Source of the DNA: Bacillus cereus
GTDB lineage: Bacteria > Bacillota > Bacilli > Bacillales > Bacillaceae_G
DNA: 41,758 bases
Assembly (NCBI RefSeq): GCF_002584535.1
Contig: NZ_NUOT01000036.1
Location: 1-41,758 of the forward strand
Reading direction: 5' to 3'
In this document: positions 25,495-31,235 of the stretch, in pieces
Position numbering within the stretch: position 1 is the stretch's first letter
Layout of the letters: each line of letters opens with the position of its first letter
Notes under the pieces: model-generated
The model's database searches: none
What the model saw: the letters and a program-made list of their open reading frames with translations, nothing else
What the model was told of the DNA's origin: nothing
Translations under genes and position numbers: made by a program

Positions 25495-26158
25495 CGGAAT
25501 GTAACAGCTCGCTTTGTACGCAACCTTTACGATCATCGATTTGATTTTTTGCGTATGTGCTATTTGTAGCGCTTAAAATAAACCCTCGTGTGCCATCCTC
25601 TTTAACCTGTAAACGGCCCACAATATCACATAAACCTAGAACATTATTCATGATTTTCTTATTGATTTGAGGGTAAGATCGGTTATATTGTTGCCCATCG
25701 CTATCAATATAAAGATCGTCAGTTTCCCAAGCAGTCCAGATAAGGTTTGCACCTAAATTTTTCAAATATCGTAAACTGTTTACAATCCTAAATTGCATAT
25801 ATTGATAATCACCTTGTGATGGAACCCCTTTGTTTTTTCCTTTGCTTCCAAGATCGGATAATAGACACCGTTCTAATTCGCTTATGTTATCTACAACAAT
25901 GTTGTCATACACATCTTTGTAACTCTTGTCCAATTCAAGAATTAGTTTTTCCCAAAATGTCCATGTATCAGTATTATCCACATATACAATATCGATATTT
26001 TCTTGACCTTTTAACACTTTCGAAGTTCGGTCTACATCTAAAACAAGTGTTTTTCCTGGAAAGTATTTAATTGATGTTGTCTTTCCCATTCCAGGTGGAG
26101 CATAAATCAAATATGTTTTTTGAGTATTTGTAATTTCCTTTGCACTTGTTATTTTCAT
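25478..26158 (-). CDS. RecA-fold ATPase (AAA_24, Sak4-like)
   Basis: The protein has 226 residues. Its Walker A YAPPGMGKTTSIKYF is near residue 19, its Walker B NIVVDNISELE near 86, and a sensor-like LIWTAWETDD lies near 140. AAA_24 phage ATPases include Sak4-type single-strand annealing recombinases that work with SSB. The gene order ATPase, helicase, DUF669, primase is a known siphovirus replication set. Its 3' end overlaps the helicase start. Confidence 0.85.
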   Translation of the reverse strand: MKITSAKEITNTQKTYLIYAPPGMGKTTSIKYFPGKTLVLDVDRTSKVLKGQENIDIVYVDNTDTWTFWEKLILELDKSYKDVYDNIVVDNISELERCLLSDLGSKGKNKGVPSQGDYQYMQFRIVNSLRYLKNLGANLIWTAWETDDLYIDSDGQQYNRSYPQINKKIMNNVLGLCDIVGRLQVKEDGTRGFILSATNSTYAKNQIDDRKGCVQSELLHSDVPTT

Positions 26159-26352
26159 TTTTTCACCTCCGCCATGTTTTTCAAAACAAAAATAGAAGCT
26201 TCAATATCGAGAATTTTTGTTTTAGTGTTCTTAATGTTATTTTCAACAATAGGCTTCTTTTCTATCAATCTTTCTAATTCACCCTTGTGTTCACGCAACT
26301 TTCTATTCATAACATTTAGCGACTGTTCTAACTCTTCAATAGCAGCGTTCAA
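26155..26352 (-). CDS. small coiled-coil protein
   Basis: A 65-residue, nearly all-helical protein starting TTG at 26352 with GAGGTG upstream and overlapping the ATPase ATG. Heptad-like Leu/Ile spacing suggests a coiled coil. The role is unknown. It is in the replication operon. Confidence 0.6.
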   Translation of the reverse strand: MNAAIEELEQSLNVMNRKLREHKGELERLIEKKPIVENNIKNTKTKILDIEASIFVLKNMAEVKK

Positions 26353-26540
26353 AAAGGAATCACCTCTTCTTTCTTAAGGTCCTCATATATTTCCATGAGA
26401 TCCTGTAATCCATGCTCATAAGCGGTAACCATTGATGAAGCATGTGGATCATCACTATTTTTATATCGTTCTATTAAATTCATTGTTATTTGTATTTTCG
26501 ATTCAATTCTCCCTTGCAAAATCCAATCTTGTAAGTTCAT
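26349..26540 (-). CDS. hypothetical phage protein
   Basis: A 63-residue helical protein from ATG 26540, with AGGTG 6 nt upstream; a GTG at 26549 is possible. It starts MNLQDWILQGRIESKIQITM and contains no known motif. It overlaps the next gene by four bases. Confidence 0.55.
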   Translation of the reverse strand: MNLQDWILQGRIESKIQITMNLIERYKNSDDPHASSMVTAYEHGLQDLMEIYEDLKKEEVIPF

Positions 26541-26541
26541 A

Positions 26542-26727
26542 TCACTCACCTGCTATTCGCTTTGTAGAATGGGACTCTACATATTGTTTGATGCATTCTG
26601 TTTCATCGTGTATGTAATCACCATCAATATCTCGGTACTCTTCACCAAAATAGATTTCCTTACCGCAACTTTCACAGTTACTCATAACATCACTTACTAC
26701 TGAATCATGAGAATTTCCGATTACCAT
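26542..26727 (-). CDS. small zinc-finger protein
   Basis: The product has 50 to 70 residues depending on start; ATGs at 26757, 26727 and 26685 are possible. The invariant part is CESCGKEIYFGEEYRDIDGD followed by ETECIKQYV, a single zinc-knuckle pattern (Cys-x2-Cys, then His and Cys) seen in many small Bacillus phage proteins. It overlaps the upstream gene. Confidence 0.6.
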   Translation of the reverse strand: MVIGNSHDSVVSDVMSNCESCGKEIYFGEEYRDIDGDYIHDETECIKQYVESHSTKRIAGE

Positions 26728-27007
26728 CGAGTTTTCGACTATTTGGAATCCCTCCAATCTTCTCTTCCAATCTTTTCGATGTGTAAAGAGAATAATAGAC
26801 TACATTGTCGCTTATGAACGCTACCTCGAAAGGGAAATCTTTTGATTCACGAGATGCTATTATTGGTTTAACCCTAGATTCACATAACAATGATTCAAAC
26901 ACTTCATTATTAAGATGAACTTCATTTCCCCTAACACTGAGAATGCCGTTTTCGTTTCGCGCTTCTCGTATGGCTTGTACAGCTTTAGCAACCTCTTTCA
27001 TGCTCAT
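26705..27007 (-). CDS. hypothetical phage protein
   Basis: A 100-residue protein beginning MSMKEVAKAVQAIREARNEN. Its ATG overlaps the stop of the previous gene (ATGA), and AAGGGAG lies upstream. No motif is recognised. It belongs to the early operon. Confidence 0.6.
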   Translation of the reverse strand: MSMKEVAKAVQAIREARNENGILSVRGNEVHLNNEVFESLLCESRVKPIIASRESKDFPFEVAFISDNVVYYSLYTSKRLEEKIGGIPNSRKLDGNRKFS

Positions 27008-27213
27008 ACGTAGTACACTCCCTTTTCAGGTTTCTTCACTGTGAAAGGTTGTTGATTAGCAGCCCCTCTGCGACCAGCTTCAGCCTTTGATACTTTAGGG
27101 GTAGTTATAGCTGTCTCGACATCCATTCCTTTACGTGTACGAGAATATAGCATTGATACACTGATTCCGTTATTAGCTGCACGATCAATCTGATCTTGTG
27201 TGAATTTACCCAC
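27004..27213 (-). CDS. small DNA-binding-like phage protein
   Basis: A 69-residue basic protein with a GTG start (27213) behind AAAGGAG. The NGISVSMLYSRTRKGMDVET segment resembles a short helix-turn-helix motif repeated in many phage proteins (NGIS-x5-R-x2-KGWD-x2-A). DNA binding is inferred from this motif only. Confidence 0.6.
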   Translation of the reverse strand: MGKFTQDQIDRAANNGISVSMLYSRTRKGMDVETAITTPKVSKAEAGRRGAANQQPFTVKKPEKGVYYV

Positions 27214-27275
27214 TACCTGTTCGCTCCTTTTCTATATAAAATTTTCATGTTATGATTCTGATAAGTTTATTTTGT

Positions 27276-27905
27276 TTAAATCACCTGTTGGCGCAGGTGG
27301 TTTTTTCTTTTAGTAGTTCTAATTCCAAAACCCTTACTCTCTGGATTTAGTTTTTTAGTTGCTTTATTTTTAATTCTGCTTACTGTAGATGTATCAACAT
27401 TTAATTTTGAACCAATTTCTTTATCTGTATATCCATAGGATTTTTGTATTAACACAAATTTTTCTTTTTCACCTAAACCACTAACTGTTTCTTCAAATGC
27501 GATCGATCCAATCACTTCTTCCTCCATATTTATTGGAGATACTGCAAAGAATTCATTTATTACATATCCATTTGTATATAAATCGATCGATTGGAATTCG
27601 AATTCATCCCTAATTTCTTTCTTAATGTTTTTAGGAAATTTAATCGTCTTTCCTTTTTCAAACAACTCATTTAGAATTACCCCTTGAATTCCAATTACTG
27701 CGTATTGATTAAAAGATTTCTTTTTTTCTGGATTGTAGTTTAGGCATAATTGCCACAATCTTATAGAACCAACTTGAATTAGATCTTCTAAATCCATGTT
27801 ATTTTGTTTTGCAATATTTTTTGCTGACAATATATTTCCAAACTTTTGTTTAATAGCTGCAATCACTAGGTGTTGTTTCTCTTCAAACAACTCTTTCGCT
27901 GTCAT
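27276..27905 (-). CDS. phage-encoded sigma-70-like factor
   Basis: A protein of about 209 residues from ATG 27905; an ATG at 27926 lacks a ribosome site. A region 2-like block DLEDLIQVGSIRLWQLCLNY near 40-60 and QYAVIGIQGVILNEL near 70 match core-binding and -10 recognition. Region 4 is LGEKEKFVLIQKSYGYTDKE and IGSKLNVDTSTVSRIKNKA near 150-190. It resembles SigB/SigF-type alternative factors. Early position suggests it redirects host RNA polymerase to phage promoters. Target promoters are unknown. Confidence 0.82.
   Translation of the reverse strand: MTAKELFEEKQHLVIAAIKQKFGNILSAKNIAKQNNMDLEDLIQVGSIRLWQLCLNYNPEKKKSFNQYAVIGIQGVILNELFEKGKTIKFPKNIKKEIRDEFEFQSIDLYTNGYVINEFFAVSPINMEEEVIGSIAFEETVSGLGEKEKFVLIQKSYGYTDKEIGSKLNVDTSTVSRIKNKATKKLNPESKGFGIRTTKRKNHLRQQVI
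27280..27310 (+). terminator. plus-strand terminator-like hairpin in the 3' end of the sigma gene
   Basis: Read on the plus strand, CACCTG, TTGGCG and CAGGTG are followed by GTTTTTTCTTTT. It is antisense to the last codons of the sigma-like gene. It could stop antisense transcription, or act only as a hairpin in the sense mRNA. Confidence 0.4.
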
Positions 27906-27942
27906 TTTCTTTGACCATCCTTTCATTATTTTTGATGAAATA

Positions 27943-28059
27943 TTATTTATTTAATCCTTTTGTAAAACGTCCAATAGGCTTGTCCAACAAAGCTACTAGT
28001 GTAATCACACTACATACAATAAGACCTACAATAAAAAGAGAAAACGTACTTTCTTCCAT
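27943..28059 (-). CDS. small membrane protein
   Basis: A 38-residue ORF starting MEESTFSLFIVGLIVCSVIT with one membrane helix and a basic C-terminal tail. ATG 28059 has GGAGG 8 nt upstream. It lies near the head of the early operon. The function is unknown. Confidence 0.6.
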   Translation of the reverse strand: MEESTFSLFIVGLIVCSVITLVALLDKPIGRFTKGLNK

Positions 28060-28076
28060 TTTTATTACCTCCTAAA

Positions 28077-28232
28077 CTATGAATTTGGAATAACACGTTT
28101 AGCAAAGGTGTTTCGATGAATCAAATGTAGTTCGTTGTCTACCTTTTTAAAGATCAACCAATTTGCAGGGTTTAAGTTATACGACTGTATTTGAACCTTT
28201 TCACGTTTAGTTGGATTCTTACCGTTCTTCAT
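28077..28232 (-). CDS. DUF6906-like small protein
   Basis: A 51-residue ORF starting MKNGKNPTKREKVQIQSYNL followed by NPANWLIFKKVDNELHLIHR. This opening is typical of the small DUF6906 phage family, whose function is unknown. The start at 28232 lies 7 nt after AAAGGAGG; an ATG at 28235 overlaps the preceding stop codon (TGATG). Confidence 0.75.
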   Translation of the reverse strand: MKNGKNPTKREKVQIQSYNLNPANWLIFKKVDNELHLIHRNTFAKRVIPNS

Positions 28233-28234
28233 CA

Positions 28235-28384
28235 TCACCCCTCCTTTGTTTCAGATAATTCCTTAGCCTTACGTTTCCAGTAGCGATCTTGATTTGCTTT
28301 TACCTTATCTTTGTTTTTCGCTCTCCAAGCTCGCATATAAGCGTTTTTTGCTTCACGAGCTGCCGTTTCTTTTTCGTTCGTCAA
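28235..28384 (-). CDS. small charged protein, first gene of the early operon
   Basis: A 49-residue ORF with TTG start (28384) behind AAGGTG. It contains AYMRAWRAKNKDKVKANQDR followed by YWKRKAKE, a Lys/Arg/Trp-rich pattern that recurs in small phage proteins and may bind nucleic acid. Its stop overlaps the next ATG. It is the promoter-proximal gene of the leftward early transcript. Confidence 0.6.
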   Translation of the reverse strand: MTNEKETAAREAKNAYMRAWRAKNKDKVKANQDRYWKRKAKELSETKEG

Positions 28385-28403
28385 ACTTTTCACCTTCTTT
28401 AAA

Positions 28404-28422
28404 ACTTTGCTTGTAGCAAAGT
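28404..28422. promoter_or_regulatory. operator-like inverted repeat ACTTTGC-N5-GCAAAGT
   Basis: A perfect 7-bp inverted repeat lies 18 bp upstream of the first early gene. A half-site GCAAAGT recurs at 28524-28530, where it overlaps the -35 box of the leftward early promoter. The neighbouring XRE protein is the obvious candidate to bind here (inference). Confidence 0.6.
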
Positions 28423-28498
28423 GTTTTTTAAAAATAAAAAGCTGTTAAATCAACAACTTTATCTTAATCATTTTCTTTATCTTTATTTCTACAATCTC

Positions 28499-28527
28499 AT
28501 TGTACAATAAAACTTTTCTTCTTGCAA
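28499..28527 (-). promoter_or_regulatory. leftward early promoter (TTGCAA-17-TACAAT)
   Basis: The minus strand has -35 TTGCAA at 28522-28527 and -10 TACAAT at 28499-28504, spaced exactly 17 bp. The spacing and boxes are those of a vegetative sigma-A promoter. Transcription would start near 28490 and read the whole early operon. The -35 lies in the repeat half-site GCAAAGT. Confidence 0.75.
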
Positions 28528-28556
28528 AGTATTTTTTAACAAAAAAATAAAAAAAC

Positions 28557-28590
28557 TTGTCTTGATGCTAATAATTGTTGTACATTATAT
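28557..28590 (+). promoter_or_regulatory. rightward promoter of the XRE regulator
   Basis: Two overlapping readings fit: TTGTCT-18-TACATT (28557-28586) and TTGATG-17-TTATAT (28562-28590). Either would transcribe the XRE gene at 28663. The transcribed leader holds AAAGAT tandem repeats. Confidence 0.55.
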
Positions 28591-28662
28591 AGTAAAGATA
28601 AAGATAAAGATAAAAATGATAAATTGAATTTATATAGTTTGGAAGGAAAAGGGGTGATAATA

Positions 28663-28992
28663 ATGACTGAAACTATTGGTAGCCGTATTAAAGAGGTTCG
28701 AAAATCTTTGAAGATGAAACAAAACGAACTTGCTGAAGCAATTGGCATTCACTTTGCAATGATTTCATTATATGAATCGAATAAACGTACCCCAAGTCGT
28801 GAAACAGTAGAAAAGATGGCTCCTGTTTTAAATGTTTCAGCTGATTATTTATTGTGTTTATCCGATCATAAAACCTTAGATAAAAATAAATCGGAAAAAG
28901 TATCAAAAGAAGCAGCTGATCTTCTGGAGCGTATCAATAAATTACCGCCAGAGAAACGACAGGCGATTATAAATTTAATTGATAACTTCTAA
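28663..28992 (+). CDS. XRE-family regulator (Cro/CI-type)
   Basis: A 109-residue protein with an N-terminal helix-turn-helix (residues 5-60: IKEVRKSLKMKQNELAEAIG and SLYESNKRTPSRE). The short helical C-terminus (KLPPEKRQAIINLIDNF) is typical of small phage repressors. ATG 28663 follows AAGGGGTGAT; an in-frame ATG at 28624 lacks a site. It is divergent from the early operon, with the paired promoters and GCAAAGT sites between, so it probably controls both (inference). A terminator follows. Confidence 0.85.
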   Translation: MTETIGSRIKEVRKSLKMKQNELAEAIGIHFAMISLYESNKRTPSRETVEKMAPVLNVSADYLLCLSDHKTLDKNKSEKVSKEAADLLERINKLPPEKRQAIINLIDNF

Positions 28993-29003
28993 AAACAAAA
29001 AAA

Positions 29004-29030
29004 GAGAGCCTTTCAGCTCTCAACCTTTTT
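29004..29030 (+). terminator. intrinsic terminator of the XRE gene
   Basis: GAGAGC, a six-base loop CTTTCA and GCTCTC form a stem followed by AACCTTTTT. It begins 12 nt after the stop codon of the XRE gene. Confidence 0.75.
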
Positions 29031-29061
29031 CCTTATCATTCTTCTTTTTTCGGCAAATGTC

Positions 29062-29070
29062 TGTTATGAT
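29062..29070 (+). promoter_or_regulatory. candidate extended -10 promoter for rep
   Basis: TGTTATGAT matches the TGnTATAAT extended -10 form. Transcription starting near 29077 would give a structured leader of about 240 nt before the rep start codon. The -35 region is poor (TTCTTT). Confidence 0.4.
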
Positions 29071-29122
29071 GAGGGATATATACATAAATTATTAAACAAC
29101 TAAGTTTATATAAAATAAAAAA

Positions 29123-29320
29123 ACCCCCGACGAAAGTTTTTAGATGGTTGAAGGTTGGTCGCCAGAACACCATTTAAAAACCGGAAACAGAGGTTTTTGT
29201 GAATTACGTAATTAAATTGATACTTAGATAGTATCATAACTTCAAAAAAACGTAAACACAAATCCTCTATTTTGTCATACCCAATTTTTGTCGGGGTAAG
29301 AAAATGGAGGATTTTTTATT
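29123..29320 (+). ncRNA. structured leader of the replication initiator mRNA, with possible antisense RNA
   Basis: Three pairing elements are visible. GTTTTTAGATGGT (29136-29148) pairs with ACCATTTAAAAAC (29169-29181). A 14-bp stem joins 29260-29273 to 29301-29314 and locks the rep Shine-Dalgarno GGAGGA. CCCCGAC (29125-29131) is complementary to GTCGGGG (29290-29296) inside the loop of that stem, offering an alternative fold. On the opposite strand TTTACG-17-TACTAT (29228-29256) could start an antisense RNA of about 100 nt that covers the first element. This layout fits plasmid copy-number control, but no transcript is shown. Confidence 0.55.
29228..29256 (-). promoter_or_regulatory. candidate antisense promoter in the rep leader
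   Basis: On the minus strand TTTACG (29251-29256) and TACTAT (29228-29233) are 17 bp apart. The transcript would run toward 29114 and end near a stretch of Ts (plus-strand As 29114-29123) after a 13-bp hairpin. Confidence 0.4.
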
Positions 29321-30370
29321 ATGTCAAATTTAGAAGTAATGGAAGAACAAGAAGTAAGAGAATTACAACGTGTAGTTATTAAAGAAGAATTAGTTGCATT
29401 AACAGGAAAACATTTTGATGCAGCATTATTGAACAATTTGATTTTCTGGGCTGGTATTACAGAAAAAATGGACAATAACCTCAAATTACAAATTACTCAA
29501 ATGGAATCTCGTAAAACTAAGCAATCCATAATTGATAAAAAGAAAAAGAAAATCCGAAATGGATGGTTTTATAAAACTGGAGATGAACTTTTAGTTGAAA
29601 TAATGAATTGGGGCAGTGCTTCCACAATTAGTAGAGCAATTAATAATTTTGTAAAACAAGGTTGGGTTGAAAAAGGAAACAATCCTGATCCAACTAAAAA
29701 GTGGGATAGAACAACTTGGTACAAAATGAACCTTACAAAAATCGCATCTGATTTACATGAACTTGGTTATGCATTAGAAGGGTACACTTTAGCTCAAAAA
29801 CAAGAAGAAAAAACACCAGAACATGACCTAAAACAAGGAGAAACCGCGTCATCATGCATTTTGCAAAATGAAATATGCATCTTGCACAGTGAAAAATCCA
29901 TCTTGCACAGTGGTGAAACAATACCAGAAGGTTTACTTCAGAAAGACACTTCATTACCTATTACTGAAGAAGAAGAAATTATAACTAACCCTGTCACTGA
30001 ATCTATGATTCTTGATTTAATGAATCAAAAAATCAAAGAACGAGAGATTACAAACAAAAAAACTATTAAAGCAATTCATGATGTTTCTAGTAAATGCAAA
30101 GCAATTGGAACTACCGATCTAACTACAGCTGAGAATTACGTCATAAAAGTTGTGGAAGAAAAAATGTCTAAACTTGGCCAAAAACAGAAAGTACGACAAG
30201 GTAAAGCAAAAGTAACAGGTAATAAAATAGTACGTAGTGAAATGGTTCCAGATTGGGTAAAAGAACAAAAAGAAGAAAGCTTAAAACAAAATGTGGATTC
30301 TAGTCCACAAGATGATGTAGAAGCTGAACGTAAACGTTTGGAGGAAGAGTTGAAGAAATACCATAAATAA
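29321..30370 (+). CDS. replication initiator-like protein (plasmid/phage Rep, winged-helix)
   Basis: A 349-residue protein. The N-terminal 150 residues read like the winged-helix domain of phage/plasmid initiators: LLNNLIFWAGITEKMDNN near 38 and LVEIMNWGSASTISRAINNF near 90, with VKQGWVEKG as the wing. Residues 155-230 are low-complexity and contain three seven-residue repeats coded by 21-bp iterons. The C-terminus is basic and charged, similar to replisome organisers that load helicase. It stands alone on the plus strand behind a structured leader, which suggests plasmid-type replication control. The assignment as Rep is by motif and context, not by a specific named family. Confidence 0.7.
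   Translation: MSNLEVMEEQEVRELQRVVIKEELVALTGKHFDAALLNNLIFWAGITEKMDNNLKLQITQMESRKTKQSIIDKKKKKIRNGWFYKTGDELLVEIMNWGSASTISRAINNFVKQGWVEKGNNPDPTKKWDRTTWYKMNLTKIASDLHELGYALEGYTLAQKQEEKTPEHDLKQGETASSCILQNEICILHSEKSILHSGETIPEGLLQKDTSLPITEEEEIITNPVTESMILDLMNQKIKEREITNKKTIKAIHDVSSKCKAIGTTDLTTAENYVIKVVEEKMSKLGQKQKVRQGKAKVTGNKIVRSEMVPDWVKEQKEESLKQNVDSSPQDDVEAERKRLEEELKKYHK
29857..29912 (+). repeat. three 21-bp iterons inside rep (candidate origin)
   Basis: CATTTTGCAAAATG (29857), CATCTTGCACAGTG (29878) and CATCTTGCACAGTG (29899) are spaced exactly 21 bp. That is two helical turns and seven codons. The first is a perfect palindrome and the other two are identical. Iterons inside the initiator gene are a known form of phage origin. 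Confidence 0.7.
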
Positions 30371-30395
30371 AAAAAAGAGAGCTAATTTGCTCCCT
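30371..30395 (-). terminator. intrinsic terminator of the leftward XRE gene
   Basis: On the minus strand GGGAGC, AAATTA and GCTCTC (with a G-U pair) are followed by eight Ts. It lies directly after the stop of the repressor gene and also separates it from the convergent rep gene. Confidence 0.75.
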
Positions 30396-30742
30396 TACAA
30401 TAAATCCTTGTTTTTCATTAACATTTTCGAATAGACAGCAATATGTTTAGCATATTGCCCTTGCTCGCGTCCGTCTAGTCCGTTGTAGTCTCTTTGAATG
30501 TCACTCAATAGTAAATCTAACAAAGGATCATTCTGTTCGTTCTCGAAGCCGATAAGGGTGTCTATTGTTACGTTAAAAAATGATGCCAGTGTTTTTAAAC
30601 CTGCTACGTCAGGTTCGTAACGATCGGTTTCCCAATTTTTTAGTTGTCCACGCGTAATATTTGTTTTATCAGATAGTTGTTCTTGTGTTAGACCATAAGA
30701 TTTTCTTAAGTTTTTAATGTTTTGTCCGACTGTGTTTTTCAT
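30395..30742 (-). CDS. XRE-family repressor
   Basis: The 115-residue product has a classical N-terminal helix-turn-helix: IKNLRKSYGLTQEQLSDKTN, then RGQLKNWETDRYEPDVAGLK. A helical C-terminus (LLDLLLSDIQRDYNGLDGRE) is likely to be for dimerisation. It is convergent with rep and divergent from aimR, with the 493-bp regulatory region between. An extended -10 (TGGTATAGT) and the palindrome TACCATATTTGGTA just upstream suggest autoregulation (inference). Confidence 0.82.
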   Translation of the reverse strand: MKNTVGQNIKNLRKSYGLTQEQLSDKTNITRGQLKNWETDRYEPDVAGLKTLASFFNVTIDTLIGFENEQNDPLLDLLLSDIQRDYNGLDGREQGQYAKHIAVYSKMLMKNKDLL

Positions 30743-31235
30743 AGTTTAAAGTATAAATAGCAAAATATCACTATACCATATTTGGTACGTAACAAGACAT
30801 TTTATGTTATTTTGTCCTTAAAAAATTTATCTAAAAATAAACATAGAACAATTGTTCTGTAAGTGGTAAAATATTCATGTACTATCAAATCGTTAGTTGA
30901 TATGCAAAATTGCATACATGTTTAAATCTTGATTTATAGCGATAAAAAACTTTCTCAACAAATGTCTGGTGACCAAGTCATCAAAAATTAGAAAATTCGT
31001 GATAATATTTAGTTAACTAAATTGAACGAAAAAAAGACCCATATGAGCGTGTTCAAGAGGCGTCTGTCAAACTCTCTCTTGAACCGTTCCCTAACCATAG
31101 CTTAGGAAACACTTTGCTACATACGAGTCACATCTAAGTATAACACAAAAACACAATATTCTTTTCTCGTATTTTTGTTTCCAACTTGAAAAAAATGTTA
31201 GGACGCGGTTTGTTTTTTCAAGGAAGGAGAAATTC
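30743..31235. promoter_or_regulatory. intergenic control region between the repressor and aimR
   Basis: This 493-bp stretch has no convincing gene but many symmetrical elements: TACCATATTTGGTA (30774-30787), AGAACAATTGTTCT (30845-30858), TATGCAAAATTGCATA (30901-30916), and the perfect 16-bp palindrome ATTTAGTTAACTAAAT (31007-31022). A GTTCAAGAG/CTCTTGAAC hairpin (31051-31084) and a CTTGAAAAAA/TTTTTTCAAG hairpin touching the aimR ribosome site (31185-31222) follow. It is probably the core switch for lysogeny; the proteins that bind each element are unknown. Confidence 0.6.
30846..30857. promoter_or_regulatory. LexA/DinR SOS box GAAC-AATT-GTTC
   Basis: The site matches the Bacillus LexA consensus GAACnnnnGTTC exactly and is part of a perfect 14-bp palindrome. 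It lies about 100 bp upstream of the leftward repressor start. TTGTTC within it could be a leftward -35 box followed 16 bp later by TAAATT. It would link the repressor, or a rightward transcript, to host DNA damage. Confidence 0.6.
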
